Assembly: GCF_046630445.1 (NCBI RefSeq)
Contig: NC_092333.1
Span: forward strand, 357,277,001-357,341,000
From: Rutidosis leptorrhynchoides
Taxonomy: Eukaryota; Streptophyta; Magnoliopsida; Asterales; Asteraceae
DNA: 64,000 bases
Direction of reading: 5' to 3'
How positions within the stretch are numbered: the stretch's first letter is position 1; each line of letters opens with the position of its first letter. Shown here one piece after another: positions 55,831 to 64,000 of the stretch. The notes under the pieces were generated by a model. The model was not told where the DNA came from. It did not search any database and saw only the letters and a list, made by a program, of their open reading frames with translations. Both the position numbers and the translations under genes were made by a program.

Positions 55831-57599
55831 GTGCTTTATCTGCCAGAAGGAGTGACGCTGGAGTGTTCCGAATTGTTTGATGATCGGGTTAAGAGGTTAG
55901 AGCGCGGTTGTTTGATGAATAGTGAAGCACAGAAGTCCAACGGTGTTGCTTCAGGTACTTTCGTTTTCGACACAAAAATGCCTTATGATTGTTTGTTATG
56001 TGCCGATGGATTCGGGTATGTATTGGAGACTTAAATCTCGTTTCGAGATCTAATTAGTCTCGATTAAGTTGCATTTCAATAGTACCTATAAGAGTACGCG
56101 GTTAGTGAGTTCGGCAATGATTCGATTTGTTGGTGGTTTCGATGTTGGTGCACCCGGGTGGTGCTTGAGTTGTTGACTCATGAAAGTGTGACCCGGGGGG
56201 CGAATGCTTTGTATTAATACGTAGTGTTGTTATGGGTAGCATTCCTAATGGAATTAACCTATGTTGACGGTTGGGTTGACGGACGAAGGGCATAAGACTT
56301 GGTACTTCCAAGCATTCCTTAGCATTGAGTAAGAGATTCTTACTGGGCCATGGGAATAGGCTTTGGTGTTGTTTGGTAACGCGTAGTCATTTTTGTGTCG
56401 TTTTTCGGGCACATATGACTTAAGTCACTTTAGTTGTGAGGTGGGTGACATCGGACGAATGGAACCCTCAAGGTTGAGCCTTTTGTCTTGATGAAGGTTG
56501 GTAGTGGAGTCTATGTGACGCGATGGCAGGTGCCTCTTTCATACCTGCGAGCATAATTTTCGATTCCGACGATGTTGTGGTTACATTGTACTTAGGGTAC
56601 TGGAAAGAAACCCTTAGGTACATGAGTGACTAAGTGGAAATTTGACAAACTATAGCAATCGGATGATTGCAAGAGCGATGCTTATGTTAGTATTAATGAA
56701 AAATTGGTATGAAATGGTGAAGGACGATCCGAAATCCTTCGTAATCTCAAGGTTGGAGCAAGGATTGGCAATGTGTGTGTTATGAGATGCAGGACAGGTG
56801 AACCTCGTCTCTTTAAGGGGTTTGATTGTACAAGGTCGCTGGCAAGGCGGAAGCGAACTTGACGGTTCCCTAAGTTAAGGATGAATAATGATGGTGATAA
56901 TGCGGGTAGTGCATTTGTTGTGTAAAGCGGTGGTCATCCTTTTCTTGAGAGTGAGCATGTACATATCGTTGGTCGGGCGATTTTGTGGTTGTGACGGCTC
57001 GTAGGAGCCCGGTAGTTGGGAAAGTCTACCTTGCGGTAGCGGCGTTTTGGCGTACGAAGTACGCGACGTGTTGGCATTATGTCGTTGCTTAATGATGCCA
57101 ACGGACGACGGTGAGCGTCGGGTTTTATGGTTGGAAATGAATTCGTGAGAATTCGAGGACTATGACCAATGAGGATATTGGTTGTGTATGTTAAAGGGGT
57201 GGTAATTTCGCGGGATACTATCATCTTAACGATGTGGTTATGGAACGGAGTTCTAAGTGGGGGAGATTACTCTTCCGCACGAAGAAGTCTAGTGTATTGA
57301 GGATGGACGATGCTCGTGTTAGTTTCGGAGCTAGTGTTGAGACCTAGGTTGGTCGAGTTGTGGTAGAGTACAATTTGGGTTAAATTGTATTTATTGGTGT
57401 GGATGTAAATTACTACTCGAGGTGGTAATATGGTTAAGCTCATTAAGAGATAAATGGGCGGGTTTGATAAGAAGGGTAAGCTCCCGTAGTTGAGGGATGG
57501 TGTGCCAATTTCTCTTTTAGAGAATTGTATTCTTGAACCTATGCGTGATATAGGTTATTTCTTGCTCGGTCGTGATGGCGGTGTTTGTGGATGCATGTG
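55831..57599 (+). other. E0 internal region without recognisable pol
   Basis: About 1.8 kb where RT, RNaseH and INT would be expected, yet I find none of their motifs in any frame. Short ORFs here lack family signatures. Either the element is a non-autonomous derivative, or pol was deleted. Confidence 0.6.
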
Positions 57600-58020
57600 A
57601 TTCGTGTGCAGGGATTCCAAGTGACTGGAATGATTCTAAGTATGCGTATATACTTAGCTTTTTGTATGTATTGTGGAAAGTGTTATCCAATTGTGAGGAT
57701 TCACTTTTCGTTGGCCACGGTTGTAGTGTGATAAGTAGTAAGTGCTATCCGTTAGGATTCATTTTTCGTTGGCTACTTATCGGAGTGTGGCAAGCGTTTT
57801 CCGTTGGGATTCGCTTTTGTTTGGCCATGTGTGAGGAGAGGTAAGTGTGATCCGTAAGGATGTGCTTTTGTCGGCCTCTTGTTGCGTAGTGGTAAGTGGT
57901 TAACGTTGATATACTGCTTTTCGTCGGCCACGTACGCGTGAGGATGTGGAGCAAGTGGTATCCGATCGTGAGGATTCACTTTTCGTCAGCTCCATTGTGT
58001 TGTTTGTTGGCCATATTATC
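57600..58020. repeat. Second array of imperfect hairpin units (E0)
   Basis: Seven or so units of about 45-60 bp, each of the form gtggnaagtgntatccgnnaggattcacttttcgtnggccac, with complementary ends. Units are seen near 57675, 57730, 57785, 57840, 57890 and 57945. The design matches 62-240. Confidence 0.75.
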
Positions 58021-58369
58021 AGTGTGTTGTAATTTAGCAATGTACATGATAAGGGTATGCTAAAGGGATTGCTAGTTCGGAATGAGATTTGAAATGTTAG
58101 CTTGTATAAGTCTTGTGTTCAAGGCTTAAGTTCGTTCTGGTTTGGGAATGAAGTAAGACTTAGTACTTGGGTTTGATGAATTTGGTAAGTCGTGGATGAT
58201 GATTTACATCGGAAAGGTGATTTTGAGTAAAGTCGCATAAAGGAGTTGTGTAAAAACTTCAAATTGATGGAAAATGTTGCGGACATCGAGTTTGGATGTA
58301 TGTTTGAGGACCATAAGGTGTGGGTCCGGTCAGTTAAGTGACAAGGATCACGGGGACGTGATCGAATTT
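58021..58369 (+). other. E0 internal 3' end
   Basis: About 350 bp of G/T-rich sequence with no ORF, leading to the PPT. Confidence 0.6.
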
Positions 58370-58595
58370 AAGTGGGGGAGAGTTGTAAGACCCTGAATTT
58401 TATGAGTCAGAAAGTGTTCCTGAAAGTGTCAGTAAATGTGTGCATCAAAAACTGTCACTAAAAGTCAACCTAACACTTATGCATTTTCAGAATTTACATC
58501 AGAATCAGAATCTGAAACAACTTCAGTCCCTGAACTACAAAGCTGAAAAATATTCTGATTTCGAAATGGCCTTGGAGCCGCGCCGCAGGGCTGTG
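58370..58595 (+). mobile_element. E0 polypurine tract and start of its 3' LTR
   Basis: Aagtgggggagagt (58370-58383) is a clear PPT. The LTR begins TGTAAGACCCTG at 58384 and carries a gagccgcgccgcagggc word like the GC-rich words in E0's 5' LTR end. After 212 bp it is cut by E5; ctgtg at 58591-58595 is one copy of that TSD, and the other lies outside the window. Confidence 0.8.
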
Positions 58596-59634
58596 TGTAA
58601 CATCCCGCCTTTTTCCATTTACTTTTCCGTTATACTAATTTAAACTCCGTTATATGTTTATAACATCTCCCGTTGATACGCGTTTTAAATTATCTCGATT
58701 AGGTAATTCACGCACCCGATTCAAACTTGAGGGACTAAAATTGACACGGGGCAAACTAGTTGACTAGGTCAAATAGTCCACCCCAAACACCACCATTCAA
58801 CCATCTCCATCTCTCTCTCTTTCTCTCTAGCAAGAACACACACACAATTACCAAATTCATTCAATCATCATCTAAATTCGATCTAGGAGGCTTACAACAA
58901 AATAAATTACATATTCGTGATCCTCTCTTCATCCTCTTCATTTTGGTACCAACTTCATCTCGTTTGGGTAACATTTCTAAAACTCTAGATTTCTCTAAAT
59001 TCGTGTTTTTGACTTGAAATGGTGTTAGTTAGTGTCTATGGCTCATTGTGATGTCGTGCATGTAATTTGTAGGCTCGATCTTGTTATTTGGTGTAACTAG
59101 CATGAACACTTGAAATGGGTTAGTTTAACCTTTGATTTTGAATGATAAAATGTGTTTAGATGTTAATGGTTATGTGTTCAAAGTGTTAGTTACTTCATTA
59201 ACTTCGTTTTGGTGTGTTGATTGACATGAAAACCTTACATTAACATGATTATTGGTTTTGAGATTTTGGTTAGGGTTTGATAAGATTTATATGAACTTTT
59301 GATGTATCAAATGCTATGAAATATTGTTGATAAGTGTTTTGTTGTAACGTGTGTTTGATTACCTTCGAAATGGCATATCATACATGTAAATTGGTTACCC
59401 GAATCATGAAATGCGTTTTTAGAACTTGAACCTTTGATTATGAACGTTTAATGCGGTTTTGGGTTGTTGTAGGTGTTAAATTACTTGTTTAAATGTGTCT
59501 AGTCGTTTTCTTCGTCAAATTACCTTCCCAACGGTATAAAATACTTGACTTGATTGTTTCCGGATCATAAATTGTGTTTATTTGGTTTTTGGTTCGTGTA
59601 CTTAGAAGTTTCTGCATCAGACTTGAATACCAAC

Positions 59635-59757
59635 CTGGACGCCGTCCAGATCCTTGGACGCCGTCCCAGATTACAAAGTTGGACGCCGTCTAGATCTTTG
59701 GACGTCGTCCCAGCCTTCAAAGCTGGATGCCGTCCAGAAATCTGGACGCCGTCCAGA
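59635..59757. repeat. Six GC-rich 'ggacgccgtcc' near-palindromes in E5's LTR
   Basis: Copies at about 59635, 59653, 59678, 59697, 59722 and 59741, spaced 18-25 bp and alternating tggacgccgtccag and tggacgccgtccca. Each is a self-complementary word rich in CG dinucleotides, in a region otherwise poor in CG. Confidence 0.85.
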
Positions 59758-60172
59758 TACACTGGCAGGCCTCTGTCTTCGTTGGTCATTTTACGAAAAA
59801 TGTTTGCTATGCTATGGACCTCCGATTCACATGAAACTTGTTCTAACATGCTCATATATGATTAAAAACCTCAGAAAAATAGTTCAGGACCAGACCCGAA
59901 CGTGTTGACTTTTTGTTGACTTTGACCCGACCTAAGTTGACTTTTAATCAAACTTAACCAAATGTTTGTGCAATCGTTCTAACATGCTTTTATACTTGTA
60001 CCTTGCATGAAACATGACAATTTGATTCACATGCTATTATGATCGAGTCTTAACGAGCCATAGGACTAATTGAACATCTTTGACCTATCGTGTTTACCGT
60101 TATTGATACAACCTATTGTTTAGGTCAAGACTAGCATTGTTCTTTGCACACGTTTACTTGTTGAAGTACTTA

Positions 60173-60276
60173 TTACTCGTGCACACAAGGTGAGATCATA
60201 GTCCCGCTTTTACTCTTTTTGAACTTACTCGTGCACACAAGGTGAGATCATAGTCCCACTTTTACTCTTTTTGAAC
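60173..60276 (+). repeat. 52-bp direct tandem duplication
   Basis: Ttactcgtgcacacaaggtg... is repeated at 60173 and 60225 with one base different by eye (cccgc against cccac), so it is recent. Confidence 0.92.
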
Positions 60277-60663
60277 TTACATCTGGGATGAGAAAACATA
60301 AACATTTCTTTTACTAAGTGAACACAAGTACAGGAAAACAAACATTCTACATACGAGTTTAGAACAAAATCCTCAATTCGATTATCATTAGTTACACTTG
60401 CCGGGTGTAAGCTATAACTTATGTTGTATGGATCCATATGGGTTTGACAAACCCTCATTCAAACGGTTCGCTACCGTTTACGAATGAAATATATTTTCGT
60501 GAAACAGTGTATGTTCTAACACTATTGTGATGGGGTTCTATGGAAGGAAAGTTAAGCATTGATAATTGGGTGCTCGTGAAACAAACTTTTGGAATGTATT
60601 ACTATTATATCAATGTTACAAATCTTGTGGTTCATTTGTACTTACTTACTTAAACCTATGATT

Positions 60664-60712
60664 TCACCAACGTTTTCGTTGACAGATTCTATGTTTTTCT
60701 CAGGTCCTTGAA
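60664..60712 (+). promoter_or_regulatory. Conserved LTR hairpin module (E5)
   Basis: Tcac, CAACG-TTTT-CGTTG (60668-60681), acagattctatgtttttctcaggtcc, then gcttccgctc near 60729-60738. Confidence 0.6.
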
Positions 60713-61009
60713 CGTTTTGTGATACATGCTTCCGCTCATTACTTTTGATGCTTTGCTTGGATATCGATTATACATGCATACGTGGAGCGTCTTTTGGCTA
60801 CTTTTAAATTGTGTCGCATATGTTTCAATGGTACTTTAAACTTTGTTATGTATCTAGTTGTCGAACTACTTTGTAAACCTTGAAACATCTTTACTTTTGA
60901 AATAAATGCGACATACTTTTGGTCAAACGTTGTTTTAAAGACTTATGACCACGTAACGGGACCTAAGTAGACGGCGCCGTCAAACATGATTTGGTCGGGT
61001 CGCTACAGA

Positions 61010-61022
61010 TGGTATCAGAGCG
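61010..61022 (+). other. E5 primer-binding site
   Basis: Tggtatcagagcg, an iMet-type PBS 2 bp after the LTR end. Confidence 0.92.
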
Positions 61023-61427
61023 TTGGTTGTAGGGATTTAGAGTTCATTGGTGTCGACCCCGAGTCATAGGGTACATTAGTGAATCTAGACTACAACCGGC
61101 ATATAGACTGAAGTAGGAACTACTTGACTATTTGTGCATTATACTCGAACTCTCCTATCATATCTAACTCTTATTCGATCTTGATATCACGTTGTTAAAT
61201 TTGATTGACACGCCACCTTGACTTTATGAAGTAGTGTTAAATGCACATGTGAATCAGGGTAATATAATTTCCGGGATTATATTACGGTGGTTCACATGGA
61301 CGTTCCGACATTATGACATAAAGAATTTAAGGCGGGTTAAGGAAATTTTATCTTTATCCTTATTCCATATCACGGTTGGTATTATTGAGAATACTAACCA
61401 ACAATATTCTTGTGTCTTGAAGGAACA
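61023..61427 (+). other. E5 leader
   Basis: About 400 bp between PBS and gag with no credible ORF; a short open frame from 61234 overlaps the gag start in another frame and is not supported. Confidence 0.7.
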
Positions 61428-64000
61428 ATGGCTCGTCGACGCGCTCCTCCCGAAACTCCCGAACAAGCTCTACAACGAATGATAGCCACCGCCGTGGATG
61501 CGGCCATGGCCGGTCACTCTTACAACAACAATAACAATAACAACAATCACAACAACAAAAACAACAATGGAGCCGGTAACTCAAACGAAGGGTGCTCCTA
61601 CAAATCCTTCATGGGGTGCAACCCTCACACTTTTGACGGAACCGGGGGACCGGTCGTTCTCACCCGATGGTTTGAGCAAACGGAAGCCGTCTTTAGCATA
61701 AGCGGTTGTCGGGACCAAGACAAGGTCAAATACTCCACTCACACCTTCGCCGGTGTCGCTCTTACATGGTGGAATACTTATGTACAATCGGTGGGTACCG
61801 ATGAAGATCACGCCCTCTCTTGGGCCGACTTGAGGGAAAAGATGATTGTCGAATATTTCCCTCGTGAAGAAACCCGAAGGCTCGAACAAGAGCTAAGAAC
61901 TTTAAAGGTGATCGGAAACGATCTCAAGGCTTATAATCAACGATTTTCCGAACTAGCCTTGATGTGCCCAAATCTTGTGAACCCCGAAGCTTTAAGGGTT
62001 GAACTTTACATGGATGGCCTTCCAAAGATTATCAAACACGGAGTAATGTCATCCAAACCCACTAATCATCAAGAAGCTTTGAACATGGCCCGTAAATTGA
62101 TAGAAACGGTTGACGAAATCGTAGTTCCGGCACCTAAGGCTGAGAATAAATCGAGCGGCAAAAAAAGAAAGTGGGAACCCTCCCAATCAAGCAACAACAA
62201 CTTTGCTAAGAAGCCTTACACCTCCGACGGTAAGAAGGGTTATGCCGGGAACCTACCTCTTTGCAACAAATGCAACAAACATCACTTTGGTGAATGTGGC
62301 AAGTTAATTTGCCACCGGTGCCAAGGAGTTGGTCATAAGGCCAACAATTGCACAAGCGCCGCCCCCATCGCTCGAAAGGGGCCCAATCCTCCAAAAACGG
62401 TCACTTGTTACGAATGTGGCCAAACGGGCCATTATAGAAATGCATGCCCGAAGAGGAAAGATAACCCCAATACGCGCGGTCGAGCTTTCAACATCAACAC
62501 CGAGGAAGCCCGAGATGATAATGAATTGGTCACGGGTACGATTCTTCTCAACAACACTTATGTTACTTGTTTATTCGATTCGGGTGCCGATAAGAGTTTT
62601 GTATCCAAGACTTTGACTCATTCTTTTAATACTCCACCACGTCCACTAGATACCACTTATACCATTGAAGTGGCCAACGGAAAACTATTGAGTGCCGACA
62701 CATATTACCGGGGGTGTACGTTAAACATTTTGGGTAATGAGTTTGAAATTGACTTGATACCCATGGAACTAGGGAGCTTCGATGTAATAATCGGTATGAA
62801 TTGGCTAGCCAAAACGAAATCTCACATCCTTTGTGATCTTAACGCAATCCGAATCCCTATCGAGAATGGTGAACCTTTGATCGTCTATGGCGATAAGAGT
62901 TGCACCGGACTCAACCTCGTTTCGTGTATTAAAGTTAGAAAACTACTCCGTAAGGGTTGTTTTGCGATCCTTGCTCACGTTAAGAAAGTCGAGTCCGATG
63001 AGAAGCACATCGATGATGTGCCAATTGTTAGTGACTATTCCGATGTATTTCCTGATGAATTGCCAGGTCTTCCACCTCATCGACCGGTTGAATTCCAAAT
63101 CGATCTTATTCTGGGAGCCGCACCCGTAGCACGTGCACCATATAGACTCGCTCCATCCGAAATGCAAGAATTGCAAAGTCAAATCCAAGAACTACTTGAT
63201 TTTGGTTTTATCCAACCTAGCCATTCACCTTGGGGCGCTCCGATTTTGTTTGTTAAAAAGAAAGACGGATCCCTACGAATGTGCATTGACTATCGTGAAC
63301 TAAACAAATTGACGGTTAAGAATCGATATCCTCTCCCTCGCATCGATGACCTCTTTGATCAACTACAAGGGTCTTGTGTATATTCGAAAATCGATCTCCG
63401 CATGGGTTATCATCAATTGAGGGTTAAGGGGGAAGATGTCTCCAAAACCGCTTTCCGAGCTCGTTATGGTAGTTATGAATTCCTTGTCATGCCATTTGGT
63501 CTCACTAACGCACCGGCGGTGTTCATGGATCTTATGAACCGCGTGTGCAAACCGTATCTCGATAAATTCGTTATTGTGTTCATCGATGACATATTGATCT
63601 ATTCTAAAAATGAAGAAGAGCACGAACAACATCTCCGACTTGTGCTTGAACTCTTGAGACAAGAACTACTTTATGCCAAATTCTCCAAGTGTGAATTTTG
63701 GTTGAAGGAAGTTCAATTTCTTGGTCATGTTGTAAGTGATAAAGGTATTAAAGTCGATCCCACGAAAATCGAAGCCATTAGTAAATGGGAGACTCCTACT
63801 ACTCCTACTCACATTCGTCAATTCTTGGGTCTCGCCGGGTACTATCGTAGATTCATCGAAAACTTCTCTTTGGTTGCATGTCCTCTAACCGCATTAACTC
63901 ACAAGGGAAAGAAATTCATTTGGGCAACCGAGCAAGAATCCGCGTTTCAAATCTTGAAGACAAAGCTAACCACCGCTCCTATCTTGTCACTTCCCGAAGG
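61428..64000 (+). CDS. E5 gag-pol polyprotein (gag, protease, reverse transcriptase), partial
   Basis: One uninterrupted frame of 857 codons from ATG 61428 ([18 protein letters not shown]) to the window end. An Asn tract lies near residue 35-50. The gag core has [18 protein letters not shown] and [14 protein letters not shown]. Two classical knuckles follow, [14 protein letters not shown] (residue about 295) and [14 protein letters not shown] (about 327), with a variant [12 protein letters not shown] before them. The retropepsin has [12 protein letters not shown] (Asp384) and [12 protein letters not shown] has [40 protein letters not shown] and [11 protein letters not shown] (about residue 718), then [11 protein letters not shown]. 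No stop or frameshift is seen and all catalytic motifs are present. It is the only gag-pol here that could still be functional. Confidence 0.95.
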   Translation, partial: MARRRAPPETPEQALQRMIATAVDAAMAGHSYNNNNNNNNHNNKNNNGAGNSNEGCSYKSFMGCNPHTFDGTGGPVVLTRWFEQTEAVFSISGCRDQDKVKYSTHTFAGVALTWWNTYVQSVGTDEDHALSWADLREKMIVEYFPREETRRLEQELRTLKVIGNDLKAYNQRFSELALMCPNLVNPEALRVELYMDGLPKIIKHGVMSSKPTNHQEALNMARKLIETVDEIVVPAPKAENKSSGKKRKWEPSQSSNNNFAKKPYTSDGKKGYAGNLPLCNKCNKHHFGECGKLICHRCQGVGHKANNCTSAAPIARKGPNPPKTVTCYECGQTGHYRNACPKRKDNPNTRGRAFNINTEEARDDNELVTGTILLNNTYVTCLFDSGADKSFVSKTLTHSFNTPPRPLDTTYTIEVANGKLLSADTYYRGCTLNILGNEFEIDLIPMELGSFDVIIGMNWLAKTKSHILCDLNAIRIPIENGEPLIVYGDKSCTGLNLVSCIKVRKLLRKGCFAILAHVKKVESDEKHIDDVPIVSDYSDVFPDELPGLPPHRPVEFQIDLILGAAPVARAPYRLAPSEMQELQSQIQELLDFGFIQPSHSPWGAPILFVKKKDGSLRMCIDYRELNKLTVKNRYPLPRIDDLFDQLQGSCVYSKIDLRMGYHQLRVKGEDVSKTAFRARYGSYEFLVMPFGLTNAPAVFMDLMNRVCKPYLDKFVIVFIDDILIYSKNEEEHEQHLRLVLELLRQELLYAKFSKCEFWLKEVQFLGHVVSDKGIKVDPTKIEAISKWETPTTPTHIRQFLGLAGYYRRFIENFSLVACPLTALTHKGKKFIWATEQESAFQILKTKLTTAPILSLPE

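Larger units (their letters stand above)
58596..61007 (+). repeat. E5 5' LTR
   Basis: 2412 bp without an ORF of note. It contains a six-copy GC-rich repeat (59635-59757), a 52-bp direct duplication (60173-60276), the conserved hairpin module (60664-60712) and a palindrome acggcgccgt (60971-60980) close to its end. Confidence 0.9.
58596..64000 (+). mobile_element. E5: Tekay-like gypsy element, apparently intact, cut by the window end
   Basis: LTR 58596-61007, PBS at 61010, leader, then one open gag-pol frame to the last base. The LTR starts TGTAACATCCCG and ends GTCGCTACA. The zinc knuckles, DSGAD protease and FIDDIL RT place it close to E2's lineage. RNase H, integrase and 3' LTR lie beyond the window. 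Confidence 0.92.

Noticed and set aside
57572..57844. 90-codon frame with hydrophobic stretches in E0
   Set aside because: It overlaps the hairpin repeat array and reflects translated repeats, not a membrane protein.
61234..61889. Small + and - strand frames overlapping the E5 gag start
   Set aside because: The gag-pol frame from 61428 explains the sequence; the others lack any family feature.

Overview
This window is a nested stack of LTR retrotransposons from a large, repeat-rich plant nuclear genome. I see no ordinary single-copy host gene, no rRNA and no functional tRNA gene. The mix of Athila, Tekay-type chromovirus and SIRE/Maximus-type Copia elements, with long LTRs and env-like ORFs after pol, points to a eudicot. 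From memory of similar families I would guess the daisy family (Asteraceae), but that is inference.

The stack can be unpicked from matching 5-bp target-site duplications (TSDs). The oldest layer (E0) is a decayed gypsy-type element on the + strand (1-616, then 54034-58595). It keeps an LTR end, a primer-binding site, a broken gag with zinc knuckles, a polypurine tract and the start of its 3' LTR, but no recognisable pol. A Copia element (622-54028, 242-bp LTRs, TSD aacat) sits in its 5' LTR. The Copia element is broken twice. A solo gypsy LTR (LTR-A, 4442-39739, TSD ctttg) lies in its gag, and an inverted 4.25-kb solo LTR (LTR-B, 48293-52542, TSD aaagt) lies in its env-like region. LTR-A is itself split by an Athila element (4947-37296, TSD ttaac). 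The Athila element carries an inverted solo LTR of its own family in its RT (11710-13548, TSD cccac) and a complete inverted chromovirus, E2, in its env-like ORF (19781-32885, TSD tgtat). E2 is therefore five levels deep. Separately, E0's 3' LTR is cut by a young-looking chromovirus, E5 (58596 to the window end), whose gag-pol frame stays open to the last base.

The gene layouts follow plant retrotransposons. Copia: gag with zinc knuckle and coiled coil, then PR-INT-RT-RNaseH, an array of polypurine tracts, and env-like ORFs. Athila: gag-PR-RT-RNaseH-INT, then a second retropepsin-like domain, a small zinc-knuckle ORF, and a split ATHILA-family ORF that seems to need splicing. E2: two extra sense-strand ORFs (an acidic-repeat protein and an F-box protein) before gag-PR-RT-RNaseH-INT-chromodomain. 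E5: an intact gag-PR-RT running off the window.

The best candidates for something undescribed are four. E2 carries what looks like a captured F-box gene plus an acidic-repeat ORF. A small stem with covarying bases and a TTCCGCTG block recurs near the 3' end of four otherwise different gypsy LTR families. The Athila element shows exon-like boundaries around its zinc-knuckle ORF and its ATHILA ORF, which has no ATG of its own. The Athila element also has a retropepsin-like domain downstream of integrase. Most coding regions carry nonsense codons or frameshifts and are annotated as pseudogenes.
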